Below, in pieces: positions 1-11,674 of a DNA stretch of 64,000 bases. Source of the DNA: Bugula neritina (Eukaryota > Bryozoa > Gymnolaemata > Cheilostomatida > Bugulidae); the NCBI GenBank assembly GCA_964035545.1, contig OZ037765.1, forward strand, positions 7,638,698-7,702,697, given 5' to 3'. The notes under the pieces were generated by a model that saw only the letters and a list, made by a program, of their open reading frames with translations, was not told the DNA's origin and made no database searches. Position 1 is the stretch's first letter. Each line of letters opens with the position of its first letter. Both the position numbers and the translations under genes were made by a program.

Positions 1-3000
1 AAGCAAAAATAAAGTAAGTTGTAGGACTGATTGATGAACACACCATGTGGTTTAATGTGCAACGTTTATTAAAAATAGAAAAAAATTACAATAGTTTTGA
101 TTTTATTGATCAAAAATTGGTCAGCCATCACAAACCCCAAACCTCATACCTGGGATAGGGACTGTGCAGTAGGACATCCCCCATGACTCCACTGGTGGAA
201 TCATGGCTACCAAATGATCCCTGGAAGTCCCAATACCAACTGCAGTACGAATATTCCCACTGAATACAGCAACACGTTGCGTAGATTTCACTAGTGTTCC
301 GGTTAAATCAGCTGAAATGGTATTTAGATCATCATTAGTTTGTGATTATTTATAATTTTTCACAAAGTTGAAACAACTTAAATAAGGTAAACACAATATT
401 TTGGCTGATTATTTAAATCAACACAACATTATTAAGTCCTTTCTAACTATTTTATGGTCCCTATTCTATTCTACCTCTTCTTCTAGTCAACAAATGCAGA
501 ATATAAGCAATTTAAAATCATAATACAAGGGGCACTGGAAAGAACAGCTACATGATATATTTAGTATATTCAGAAAGTACACAGTTACAACATTACTGTA
601 TCAGACCTGTGCTCTGCAGCTGGAGTGTAGAGTATCGGTTCAATACGGCAGACAATGTGTCACCATTAGTATACGTCCGACCTCCATACGTAATCTCAAT
701 GGCAGGGTAACCAGCCTTGAGGTTCGGAAATGTGATATCAACACCGGTTCCATCGCGTATGCCGATAACCCCCACCTGACACTTGGATATGTCAGAATTA
801 GGGTAATGAGTGACTAAATAACCAAACATATATCAGTAAGTGGAGGTGGACTTCGCAAACTCACACAGAAAAGTACTGGAATTTTATTCTGCAGATACAC
901 AACATTTCACTGCAAGTAAGTTCAAATGACATCATGTCACATTTTCAGTTGCTAGACACCATATAAGTGTACAGACAACTAGTTGCAATAAGTAAAGGAC
1001 TTGGAAAGTACAACAGTAATACTGTGAGTACAATAGTGATACTGTGAGTACAATAGTAATACTGTGAGTATGATACTGTGAGTACAACAGTGATACTGTG
1101 AGTATGATACTGTGAGTATGACACTGTGAGTACAATAGTGATACTGTGAGTACAATAGTATGAGTACAATAGTGATACTGTGAGTATGACACTGTGAGTA
1201 CAATAGTGATACTGTGAGTATGACACTGTGAGTACAATAGTGATACTGTGAGTATGGCACTGTGAGTACAATAGTGATACTGTGAGTACAATAGTGATAC
1301 TGTGAGTACAATAGTGATACTGTGAGTACAATAGTGATACTATAAGTCTGCTACAGTAGAGAAAGATAGTTACACTATACCGAGGTTGCGATTGGAAAGT
1401 ACAGAACTATAGCTGTAATGTGATAACAATAAACAAAGAATAAAATAATGAGCAAAAGAAGGAAGAATACGGTGACAGTATGACAGAGTAGCAGTCACCT
1501 GTGTAATATTCTTTGCCGAGCACATCTATTGGTAGAGCTAAGAAGGCATCGGCAGAGTATTTCTCCCTATTGACAGCGTACACAGCAACGTCGTTATCAG
1601 AGGTGATAAACAGGGCCTTGCTGGTCAGTTCAGTGCCAGTTTCCCTCATTGTGTACGGCAAGTAAAACGTCTCGACTTGACCAAACGAGATCTATAAAGA
1701 TGTGATCACTACATAATATGTGAGAATGTATGAAAAAATATGTGAATATGTGAAAAATATGTGAAAATCAACTAGCATGTTTCAATTAAATTAATAAAAC
1801 TTTTAAATGGCAGCACTAAACTGACCAGCAAATATATAATAAAATACCAACAAAGTCCAGCTGTTAGACTTACCTGAGCCTTTTGAAAAACAAAAGGTTC
1901 AAACCACAGCGGACTTTCAATCTGGACGTTGGTGACTCGAGCTCTCAGGGGCGTCACGTACACCTCTAAAGGTACGAACCTGGGAGCCTCCACTATATTA
2001 TCCATGAAGAATATCACAAACTGTCTCCCACCACTGTCTGGGACACCTGTGCAAAGAGGTAAAACACAGCATCTCATTTCCAGATAAAGGACCGGTTACA
2101 TGGAACCGATTTCCACAAAACTTGCTACAAATGATAAAATGGAACTGTTTCGTGCAGATTTTATACAATCAAAATGCTGGACAAATGCTGTGAAATTTTC
2201 CTTGGAATTATCTGTGAGATTTATATTAATCTAAACTGAGCACTATTGACCAATTCTATTTTTATATTTCAGCTTTGGGTTCAATCCCATATTTTTAAGA
2301 ATTGAGGATAAAATCTAACAATAGTATAATTTCAGCAACAAAAACTTTTTACCATTGGGTGGTAAAGTCCCATACAAATATTAAATGATTATTTGGTTTA
2401 CCCTACCACTGGTAACATAACTCTAACAAAAAAATTTCACTTCATTTCATAGGTTTTTATAACAATGCAAGAAGAGAAAGTTGAACAATTAAACTTTGCT
2501 AAATAATTCAAATCTTAATTTAGGCTACCTTCAGAGAAACAAGATAGCTGAAAATTTGACAGCTGTAAGGGAAAGGCAATTCTAAAACCACCAAATCGAG
2601 AGCAGACAACTATCAAAACAATTACACTGACGTTAATTTTACACAATTTGAAATGTCTAGTAAAAGTGCAATTTAGTAATGTAAGAGTTGTAACTTTTAG
2701 CAAATACCTACTCACCCTCCCCAATATCTCTATTTATAGCACAGTCTTCATCAGCGAGCCCATCTCCATCAGTATCCACATTTGCATTACTTCCTGTACA
2801 CAGTTCCTCATCTATGTTTCCATCGCAGTCATTATCCAGCCCATCTCCCCACACGGAATCGGTCGGAAGACAAGGCTAAAAAATAATCAGTCATAATGAG
2901 CTGCTGAATTTAAAAGTTAAATGTAAATAATTACAATTAGAAAGTAGTGAGAACAGCACACCTGGTTTATTAGAGCCATTCTAGTGCCCATCTGGAAAGA

Positions 3001-6000
3001 ATAACTTTCTCTATCAGCAGTGCCGTAGAGATAGCCACTGAACCTAACAACTGGAGACACGTGGCGAATAACGTGCGCCCCTTCAGCTATTCGAACTTGA
3101 GTTCCCACAAGATCTGTACCTAAAATGTTGGATAGATGCCACAACTGGAGTTGTGCTACATTCAACAAACAGTAAATAAGGCCATACACTCGTAATGTTA
3201 ACTCACTTTATACATTAAAATATGCAAACATGGATATAATAAAAGCTTGTAGGCTAAGTTCCAATGAAAAGTTTTTAGTTGAGTCATAGACTTTGCCTTG
3301 AACTCTGGTAGCGCTTCAACTTAATCCTGGAGAAATTTTGCTACTAGGTAACAGGTATATGCATGTTACTGGGTTACAGTTGCTTTATTTTAAAATGTTA
3401 TGTCACCGAATATGAGGATCTGAATGTGTAAGGATAACAAATGACAACTGAGTCGAATTCACTATTAAAACTTTAGTTCTTCCGTATATTGGATTCTAGA
3501 TTACAAATCTAGAACCACATATTACTTTAATTATCAGTTATTTGAAAACGTTGCATTAATAATGCGACATTCAAGAAACAAATTAACCAAATAGTGTACC
3601 TGGTAGAGGTGACCAAACTGGTAGAAGCTCAGCCATTGGTCTGTTATCCAGCATTAATCCACCTGTAACATCTTTATTTACAGTTACCATCAGCCAATTA
3701 TCATAGCTGCCTGAAATATTAACAACAAAATTCTTCTTAGTGAAAAAACTGACAATGATCAAAACAGCAAGTATTTCTAGCCAACATTACCAACATTGAT
3801 TATTATTATTATCTGTGTGTGCTTTCAAGACTTCTACTTTTGTAATATTAAACCACGAATATTAATATTTTTAGCAAAATATCTTTAACTAACTTGAAAA
3901 TGTTGTACTGAATTCAAGAACTTTGGGAAAACTCTTCAAGTGCATGAATAAGTATTTATAATAGCACAGGGCATTCATTCAAAAACTGACAAATTGAAAT
4001 TTGAGACGGAAAGACTATATTTTCTAGAATTGTTAACTAAACCAACTCACTAACTATATTGTTAATACCAGACAATAGTAGTGTAAATCACTTCAGGGAG
4101 CCTTCACTTTTCATAGGTGCATCATTGGGTAGCTTACATATGAAACTAGTATGAGCTCTTATTGGTAGATTAAATGGACTAAACTTTTATATTACAAGGT
4201 ATATAGTATGCTGATGTTTGTAGTTGTTGATCTGCTTCAACTACTAACACTGCAGGAAGACTGACCTGAGCTGTGATACTGAGGAGTGGTGAACACAAAG
4301 TCTGACATGTACTGGGACCGAGCAGTAACCACAGACATACTAGGATCTGCCTTCTCATTGGTAGACTGCTGACTCTGTACTATTTGAACGACGAGAATTG
4401 GCTGCTGAGAGGATATAGTACTACTCACATCACTTGGGATTTCAAAATCTACAAATTGTCCGGCCCGAGACAAGACAAATGCTCGAGTTGTTAGGCTTTC
4501 GACTGATATAGTTGTGTTTGGCAGAGATGAGATAACTCTCACCCCATCGCCTATTGTCCTTTCAGGAGTGGGTATAATCGGAAAGACTTTCCCGTAGGCT
4601 TGCACGGGAGGAAGCTGTACGGCCAGGTGATCCCTAGAGGAAGTTGACCCAACCCATGTCCGCACATTTCCCGAGAAGACGGCAATCGGCATGTTGGACG
4701 TAATGTGAGTGCCAGTAAGATCAGCATTGTCATAGGACAAGCACTGGAAGCTCTGGAACTCGTCCAAAATCAAGTCAAATGTGTCGGAGTTGGTGTAAAC
4801 TTTAGAGTTGAACTCTACTCTGAGTGGGTTGCCAGATTGAAGAGGTGGTAAGGTAATGGTGACTTGAGAGTTGGCGTACCTTGAGGCGACAGCAAATACG
4901 GAGAAAGATGCTGTGGGGCTGTGCGAGACTGTGTAATACTCATAGCCCATGACATCCACTGGGTAGGCAAGAAAACCATCTGTTGAAAATTTCTCCTTGT
5001 TCAACCCATAGACTGCAATTTCGTTATCCGAGTGGATGTAAATGACTTTATTCTCAATCCGCATCCATCCTAGCCTGAGTAAATGATTCAGTTCAACCTG
5101 CAGATAGTAGTACAGCTATTTAATGATACAATTTTGTAAGAAAATTGGTGAAGGATAATCTACCTTTGTAAGTTACTATATTGATAGAAACATAAGCTCA
5201 GTATAGTTTAAAATAATTTGAAAATAACCCCCTCCAGTGGTCTTTGTAATGAACTTAACAAATTGAACTGCAATTACAAAAAATGAAGTCACCCATTTAG
5301 ATTTGACATGTAATATGTAGAGAGCTTCCTATATTAACTGATCATCAATAGACATTATAACATATCCAGTATATGAAATAACTATGATAACGCAATACTA
5401 TATATATATTTTATTCTGAGTTGTGTTAGTAGTTACCTTCTCAACATGCCCAGAGACCACGGAGATTTGGAGGTTAAGAGGAGCTGCCGTAAAGCCTTGT
5501 GTTGTGATACTGACTTGTACAGGTATAGTTCTTGGTGTAGTAATGAATATTTCAAGAGGCAAGTTTAGTGGCTGTTCCACTTCATTCCTCATAAATACAA
5601 GAACAAACTCCGTCCCCAGATTATCTGCTTGTTGGCCATCTGTCATGTAACACATCAAGTAGTTTGTAAAGAAAAGTTACCATTTTAGCAAAAATCATAA
5701 AATACAAGAAGCATTCATTCGATGATTTTTGCTAAAAAAAGTGATGGTTTTTAAAATTCTTCAAGTTCAGTAAAATCCTAGCTGTAAAGGATGTGTTGGA
5801 TCTCTTTAAGACAGGCAGGGCGGACGAATGTTTCAACAATCACATTTTGTATTAAATTCAACTAAGTTATAAAACTATAGAAATTGAATTAGTATTTGTT
5901 TATTATTATTATTTAACTAAAGTTAACGTTAATAGTATAAACTTTAATAAACAATAACTATCGTTATTAGAAATATTAGAGAAAATTAAACAATGGGATA

Positions 6001-6540
6001 TTGGATGCCTAGCTAATACCATACTGCATCATAAACAACTTTTTTCAATGTATAGGGATAAATTCTTCTACAATTTCTAAACCACAATTCAAAAGGTTTA
6101 AAACAATCATAGAAAGAAATTATAAATTAATCAAGAGAGGAAAACTTGCACTCAGCACCTAATCACCCTTTTACTCCAGTATCTCTGACCATTATTTGGA
6201 GTAGACTATTTGCACCTAATCTCAGGATGATAGCAAAAAAGATTGATTTACTTAAACAATAATGGCCATGTAACAAGAAAAGGTAGTCAATAATATGATT
6301 ATATCAATGAAGTGAGGCAATTCTTTGTATTCATGTTTGTCACAGTACATAGCGTAGGTATGGATCAAAATAACTATTACCATCAATACTCAAATTCAAT
6401 ACATTTATGTAACTTAGAACTAGATCAAAATTAATACCCTTATGCAGCAGCAAATCTGCACACAGAATTTTAGCATGAAAAAATGTAACCAAAACAACAA
6501 AGAGAAAATCAAAAAGACACGTATTTTCATCCAAGATCAT
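1..6540 (-). CDS. Secreted protein with tandem IgGFc-binding N-terminal domains (3' partial)
   Basis: Exons on the minus strand, in order: 6540-6438 (signal peptide, inferred), 5639-5437, 5097-4266, 3710-3600, 3119-2962, 2875-2716, 2046-1874, 1691-1499, 813-607, 311-150, continuing off the left edge. All junctions are GT-AG and phases match (1,0,1,1,0,1,0,1,1,1). The encoded part is about 767 residues. Domain 1 (about 35-469) runs from GTEFVLVFM through SDNEIAVYGLN, ADLTGT and SRDHLAVQLPP to FSGYLYGTADRESY, the typical order of the IgGFc-binding N-terminal family. A linker with DGLDNDCDGNIDEE and DTDGDGLADEDC (about 470-522) resembles calcium-binding thrombospondin type 3 or EF-hand loops. 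Domain 2 repeats the same blocks (GGRQFVIFFMDN, SDNDVAVYAVN, ADLTGT, SRDHLVAMIPP). The family is associated with mucus and secreted defence proteins, so an extracellular role is inferred. The domains are clear. The first exon is less certain, because it rests on a hydrophobic leader and a phase match. Confidence 0.88.
1007..1345. repeat. Minisatellite, mixed 20-bp and 14-bp units
   Basis: Tandem copies of a 20-bp unit (gtacaatagtgatactgtga) are mixed with shortened 14-bp versions (gtatgatactgtga, gtatgacactgtga). The array lies in the intron between exons 1691-1499 and 813-607 of the IgGFc-type gene. It has no stop codons in several minus-strand frames, so it gives spurious serine-, tyrosine- and threonine-rich ORFs that are not genes. 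Confidence 0.95.
5684..5737. repeat. Short inverted repeat (16-bp arms)
   Basis: ttttagcaaaaatcat at 5684-5699 is repeated in inverted orientation at 5722-5737, with a 22-nt loop. It lies in the intron just upstream of the 5639 exon of the IgGFc-type gene. It may be a small foldback or a chance AT-rich palindrome; no function is evident. Confidence 0.7.
6438..6540 (-). CDS. Candidate signal-peptide first exon of the IgGFc-type gene
   Basis: The frame starts at an ATG at 6540 (another in-frame ATG lies at 6564). It encodes about 34 residues with a strongly hydrophobic core (CLFDFLFVVLVTFFHAKILCA) and stops at a GTATTA donor in phase 1. The next exon, at 5639, needs a phase-1 donor, and joining them gives LHKDGQQADNLGTEF. 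That is a short spacer between a cleaved signal and the IgGFc domain. The donor is only moderate and no transcript was available, so this is an inference. A more distal first exon cannot be excluded. Confidence 0.5.
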
Positions 6541-6854
6541 CCTTATCAAACTAGTGGAAACCAAATTGTAGAAAAATATATATTAGTTAACAGCTTTTAG
6601 ACATATTCAACTGTTATTTCCACTTTGTGAAATTGGTCCTAAATTTACAAGGGTAAAACTGGTATTACTGCTAATGCACAAAGTCAGTGAGCATGACTAG
6701 AAATGAATATTTTAGTTAATACTTTTAAAACAGCATAGCTTCAGTCAATAGGAACTCTTATTGGCAAGACTTCTACTGGATTCCAATTTTTTGCAAACAA
6801 AACATAAAAACCTGCTGCTTCACACTCATACTAATTTCAGGTAAGCATAGCAAC

Positions 6855-7141
6855 TGATGCATACTTATAGATAGTCTTACAATGGCATAACCTGACTAGC
6901 AGCTTAGTGCTGTAAAATATTTGTTTACCATTATATACACTCATATTCTTATTTGTGGTTTGTCATTCATCCTTATGTAAACTGTTATTTTATTATTATT
7001 ACCACATGAATAGTTGTCATTGCATTTACTTATTCCTGTTTTACTTGTTAGCCAGTTGCCTGCTAGTGCTTTATTAATACAGACATACACTACACAGCTA
7101 CTTCAATTTCATATTACCACAGCGAATCACAAAACATAACA
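6855..7141 (+). repeat. 5' LTR
   Basis: 287 bp, TG...CA ends. It is identical to the 3' LTR except for one base near its end (c here, t in the other copy). It should carry the element's promoter. It lies about 0.3 kb upstream of the oppositely oriented IgGFc-type gene. Confidence 0.97.
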
Positions 7142-7142
7142 G

Positions 7143-9146
7143 TTGGTGTCAGAAGTGGGATACCTGGGCCATGTCATTGACAAAGAAGGCAAGAGGCCCT
7201 CAGAGTCATCCATCGCTGCACTAAAACAACTGCCTATACCTCAAGACATTCAACAATTGAAAGCTTTTCTTGGAAAAATCACCTACTATGGCCGATTTAT
7301 ATCAAATCTGGCTGACAAAGCAGCTCCCTTGTACAATCTCCTCAAAGATGGAGTTCCTTTCGCATGGACAAATGGTTGCCAACAAGCATTTACAGAGCTT
7401 AAGGAAGACGTCATTAATGCTACTAATCTGTCACACTACGACGAGTCACAAACCCTTGTGCTTGCAACTGATGCTTCCTCTTATGGCGTTGGTGCAGTTC
7501 TCTCACAACAAGATGCTGACGGTAATGAAACTCCTATTGCCTACAGCTCCAAAACTCTGACAGAGACCCAAAAGAAGTATTCTCAGATTGAACGAGAAGC
7601 ACTTTCAATAATTTACGGTCTAACAAAATTTCGTCAATACCTTTATGGCCGAAAATTTATCTTAATAACAGACCATGAGCCTCTTGTGAGTATTTTCTCA
7701 CCGCAGAAAAATATCCCTTCTACAACAGCTCAACAACTCCAGCGTTGGGCATTAACACTAATGGCTTTCCAGTATGACATTGCCTACAAAAAGACTTCTA
7801 AGCATGGTAATGCGGATGCCCTTTCACGGCTACCGCTAGGTATTGATGAGCAATTTGATGCTGCAGAGCATCAAGAAGATATGGAAGTATCACACACAAT
7901 ACGGGAAGAAATTCATGCATTTCCATTAGATTCAATGCAGATAAAAAGAGCAACCCAGAATGATGATACTCTTCAGAAAGTTGTCACATGGATTCATGAG
8001 GGCTGGCCTAACAACAAACCTGCTGAGCCAGAGTTACAACTACTCTGGGCACAAAGGGAGTCTCTTGTCCTTCATGATAATATCGTACTCCTACAAAGAG
8101 ACACAAACTCAAGAGTGGTAGTACCAAAAGCCCTGCAAACTAAAGTTCTAGAAACCCTGCACTCATCTCACTGGGGTGTAGTTAAAGTTAAACAGCTGGC
8201 TAGGCGCTATGTATGGTGGAGCTCTTTGAATGCAGACATTGAAAAACTCACAAAAGCTTGCGACGTTTGTAAACAACTCTCGGCTGCACCAACACAGTGC
8301 TTTACTGAATGGCCTAAAACTGAACACCCATGGGAACGTATTCATCTTGATTTTGCTGGGCCATTCAAAGACAAAATGTGGCTCATATGCATTGATGCCC
8401 ACTCCAAGTTTCCGTACATGGGGAAAATGGAAATTGGACAAACATCTGCCAAGCAGACTATTCAAGTCCTTAAAGACATTTTCAGCCTGGAGGGACTTCC
8501 TAACACTGTGGTCACTGATAATGGCCCACAATTCACCTCAAGTGATTTTGAGGCATTTTGTAAACAGCATGGCATCAGCCATATCACATCTCCACCACAT
8601 CATCCGCCATCAAATGGTGAGGCTGAACGTTTCGTACAGACTTTCAAAAAATCAGTTGAAAAGAATTGTGTGGGAGGAGTGCCTCTCACAGACAGTGTTA
8701 GACTAACACTTGCTACATACAGATCTCTGCCACACCCTGCTCTAGAATGGAAAACACCAGCTGAAGTCTTACATGGCCGTCAACCACGCTGCCTGCTGTC
8801 TCTAATTAACCCCTCCAACAATCACAATTACCAAACAAAAAGTAACAACAACACATCATCCCAGTTTGCAGTCAATTCACTCATATATGCCCGTAATTAC
8901 TCATCTGGACCAAAGTGGGTGCCCGGTAAAATAATTCGTAGAGTTGGCAACACAATATTCTTAGTAGACACTGATAGAGGAATCTGGAAGAGACATTGTA
9001 ACCAACTGCAAATTCGACTTGCAACTGAAAGTATGCCAAATGATGAGAGCATAGATGCTGAGCCAACATCTGAGCATAGCCAGTATCCCACCACTAGACG
9101 CTATCCACAACGCATAAGAAAAGCTCCTGAAAGATATGAGCCATGA
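7143..9146 (+). pseudogene. Truncated gypsy pol: RT tail, RNase H, integrase
   Basis: A 667-codon open frame without internal stops. Residues 1-90 are the end of reverse transcriptase (YLGHVIDKEG, FLGKITYYGRFI). RNase H follows at about 105-230 with ATDAS (D110), the E150-E152 region, ITDHEP (D177) and NADALSR (D225). Integrase has an H340-H343 and C373-C376 zinc finger, then a DDE core with D403, D459 and E495 (D,D-35-E spacing). The frame is open only from within the end of the LTR. The first in-frame ATG comes at about residue 207, inside RNase H, so the retained polyprotein has no start codon of its own. Gag, protease and the YxDD-bearing RT core are absent. Coding integrity despite this fits a recent deletion. 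Confidence 0.93.
7144..7159 (+). other. Primer-binding site (tRNA-Leu type)
   Basis: TGGTGTCAGAAGTGGG starts two bases after the 5' LTR. It is complementary to the 3' end expected for a metazoan tRNA-Leu including CCA. It runs without a gap into the pol coding frame, so the normal leader and gag are missing. Confidence 0.85.
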
Positions 9147-9151
9147 ATTGT

Positions 9152-9161
9152 GTGGGAGGAG
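9152..9161 (+). other. Polypurine tract of the LTR element
   Basis: gtgggaggag lies immediately before the TG of the 3' LTR, the usual position for priming plus-strand DNA synthesis. Confidence 0.85.
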
Positions 9162-9448
9162 TGATGCATACTTATAGATAGTCTTACAATGGCATAACCT
9201 GACTAGCAGCTTAGTGCTGTAAAATATTTGTTTACCATTATATACACTCATATTCTTATTTGTGGTTTGTCATTCATCCTTATGTAAACTGTTATTTTAT
9301 TATTATTACCACATGAATAGTTGTCATTGCATTTACTTATTCCTGTTTTACTTGTTAGCCAGTTGCCTGCTAGTGCTTTATTAATACAGACATACACTAC
9401 ACAGCTACTTCAATTTCATATTACCACAGTGAATCACAAAACATAACA
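9162..9448 (+). repeat. 3' LTR
   Basis: 287 bp, same ends as the 5' LTR, followed directly by the gcaac target duplication. Confidence 0.97.
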
Positions 9449-9453
9449 GCAAC

Positions 9454-10483
9454 TAAACAGAGACACCATCAAGTCCAGCTGGACTGGTTTAGAGAGCCAG
9501 TCTGGCTTCTCCAAACATCAATACCACCACGTTTCCTATTGGGAGCAGTAATCAAAAGAAGGCAGAGGTAGATGGAGATAATTGGATGCAGTAATTGAGA
9601 CATTTGGAAAGACATGAGTTCTTGATGAGAAAAATTGCAAAAGAAGTTTATGTTCCTATGAGAGTTGCAGCCCAAATCTCTAACTAAAGTTCATTAAAAA
9701 GTTAGAGAAACTTGGGCTATCGAAATTTCACCGTTACTGCACCTTAATGAAAAACAGCACTATTTGAATATTCCATATAACAGCAAAAGCATGCAATGTC
9801 AAAAGTATGCCTGAATCTAAAAGAATTTGTAAGCTGGTAGGCAATACTAGTAGTCAACTATCAATTTTTAAATTAAAAACTAATTTAAACAAGTTCGGTA
9901 AAAATTCAGGAAATAACTCCGAATTTATATTTCATCAAAAATTATTTGGCAATACACGAAAGTTGACAAAATCTAACAAGTTTAAAAGTAGAAAACAGGT
10001 CTTACAGCCTTTTGATAGGTATATGTCATACTAAATTGATCAGACACAACAAGTTTAAATTACTTACATGCAGAAAATATGGTTGACCATATGACCATTA
10101 GGAGAAAGAACCTGCTAGTGTCAATCATTCTGTGTAACATACACCGGCCTATAATCAGTATTTTGTTCAGTTCAGTTTAGTGAAGCCCATCAGACCTACT
10201 CTCCAAGGAGGCAAGCCACCAACTGCAACATTGAACAACTTAAATGTAACCCATAGACGAATGAGCAGTTACGATATAAGAAATAGGGCTACACTTTAGC
10301 AATTATTCAAAATGTTATTAATACTGTTACTAAAACTCTCAATAGCCTTGAGGTTTTTAAAGATTAACGAATTCGTTCAATTTCATCACACCTCACAACA
10401 TATAAAAATAAACAAAGCTATTAAAAAACAATAGAGCTTACAATACATTAAGCACATACTTTTTCTGCTCTCTTTTTCTTCAG
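9454..10483. other. Non-coding stretch after the retroelement
   Basis: No gene recognised. Open frames here (plus 9807-10034, minus 9469-9675) look like chance frames in AT-rich DNA. A piece at 10190-10249 could serve as an upstream exon of the 10484 gene, because its possible GTAACC donor is phase compatible, but the support is weak. Confidence 0.5.
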
Positions 10484-10725
10484 CAGCAACAGAATGCGGT
10501 GTCTGCCAACAGATTCAGTCCTCTTGTCTACCACAACTTGAGCACAAGTGTCGTTGCTTTCAATCTTCAAAACTACAAGGGTTTTCATTAGCAAAAGCGT
10601 GGAGGAATACCTATAATCAATACTACAATAGTAATAATATGGTAGTTCTAAGCCTATTGTTCATAATAGGTTTTGTCGGCATTTGCTTATATTATAATCG
10701 TGATCACAGAATGCTTTACATGTGA
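10484..10725 (+). CDS. Terminal exon of an unrecognised cysteine-rich single-pass membrane protein
   Basis: After a strong tttttcttcag acceptor, a phase-1 exon encodes about 80 residues. It opens with a cysteine cluster (ECGVCQQIQSSC, then HKCRCF) like the end of an EGF or EB-type module. A hydrophobic segment (MVVLSLLFIIGFVGICLYY) and a short basic tail (NRDHRMLYM) follow, then TGA. AATAAA comes 10 bp after the stop. A cag-cag tandem acceptor would add or drop one residue. This is the expected 3' end of a type I membrane protein. Its upstream exons were not found with confidence; they may lie in 9454-10483 or beyond the retroelement, which would then be intronic. The layout resembles the cysteine-rich gene at 53082-55873, without clear sequence identity. 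Confidence 0.6.
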
Positions 10726-11674
10726 ACTGAAAGCCAATAAAAAATATTGATTGATTGTAACAGAATCAATAAGCAATCTGGGCAGATATAACAATATGCA
10801 ACAAGGCTGGAGATATGCACAGTAGCATTTTACAATATGCACAATAATCTTGAAACAATTATTATTTGATTATTGCTTTAAATTATACTCTTACTTCTGT
10901 TATATTACTCGGGCTCAAGTTTTTACTCAGTGGCTGCTAAAAATGCTGCAAATATTTCACCATATCTTTGTAATCCAGCGACTGTATTTAATAGAATTGC
11001 CATGGTAGAGACCTTTTGTGGAATATCACCACAAGAATTATCCTAAAAGTGGACTAGTTACAACCTTTCTAACCTGCATGGCAAATGAAATCTTTCAACT
11101 TAACCCTGTTGACATCCCATTGGCTTAGATTGGCTTTCAGAGTTGCTTTGCATCGCATCAAAGTCAACAAATCTGGTTAAAAAGTTGCCTACTTTTATAG
11201 TTCTTGATGGTTTTCTACCAAGCATTGAAAAACTCAGTTTAATGAGAAAATTTTGCTAACTTTTATACTTCAATTGATCTAAACATGTTTGAAATCTCTA
11301 TAACAAATTTCTCTGGTTATCACGGCGCAATAATCTTGATTTATTACATATTTTATCTGCTATTTGTAGCATTAAAAACAATGTAAATGTGAATAAAAAC
11401 TGTTCAAACATCAAGGAAGAAGTTGAATGAAGTTCAGTTAAAATAAAAAATGACGAACTTTGTTATAATTCACAAAATTTTATTTTCGCAACAGTTATAG
11501 TAAATTGTGATACAACAAATAATATTTATAATATAAAATAGAAATATTTCTATTATAACTTTTAGTGGTAATCACTTGTGATAGTATTTTCCAAATAAAT
11601 AGTTTATAATAAATTTTTAAATCAGAATCAAGATGATTATGAAATGTAAACGTTGTTTAGAATGTCTTAATTGA
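10726..11674. other. Intergenic, nothing recognised
   Basis: AT-rich sequence without coding potential that I can support, apart from the poly(A) signal at its start. Confidence 0.5.
10736..10741 (+). terminator. Poly(A) signal
   Basis: AATAAA just after the stop codon of the cysteine-rich terminal exon. It supports a plus-strand gene end here. Confidence 0.6.

Larger units (their letters stand above)
6850..9453 (+). mobile_element. Ty3/gypsy LTR retrotransposon, internally deleted, with 5-bp target duplication
   Basis: Two 287-bp direct repeats, 6855-7141 and 9162-9448, begin TGATGCAT and end ATAACA. By eye they differ at one position (agcgaatc versus agtgaatc). The 5-bp sequence gcaac flanks both ends (6850-6854 and 9449-9453), which is a perfect target-site duplication. 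A primer-binding site matching tRNA-Leu starts at 7144, and a polypurine tract (gtgggaggag) ends at 9161, directly before the 3' LTR. The internal region is only about 2 kb and lacks gag, protease and the catalytic part of reverse transcriptase. The element is therefore a non-autonomous deletion derivative that inserted recently, judged by LTR identity. Confidence 0.97.

Noticed and set aside
932-1331. Three overlapping minus-strand ORFs rich in Ser, Tyr, Thr and His
   Set aside because: All are frames of the 1007-1345 minisatellite inside an intron of the IgGFc-type gene.
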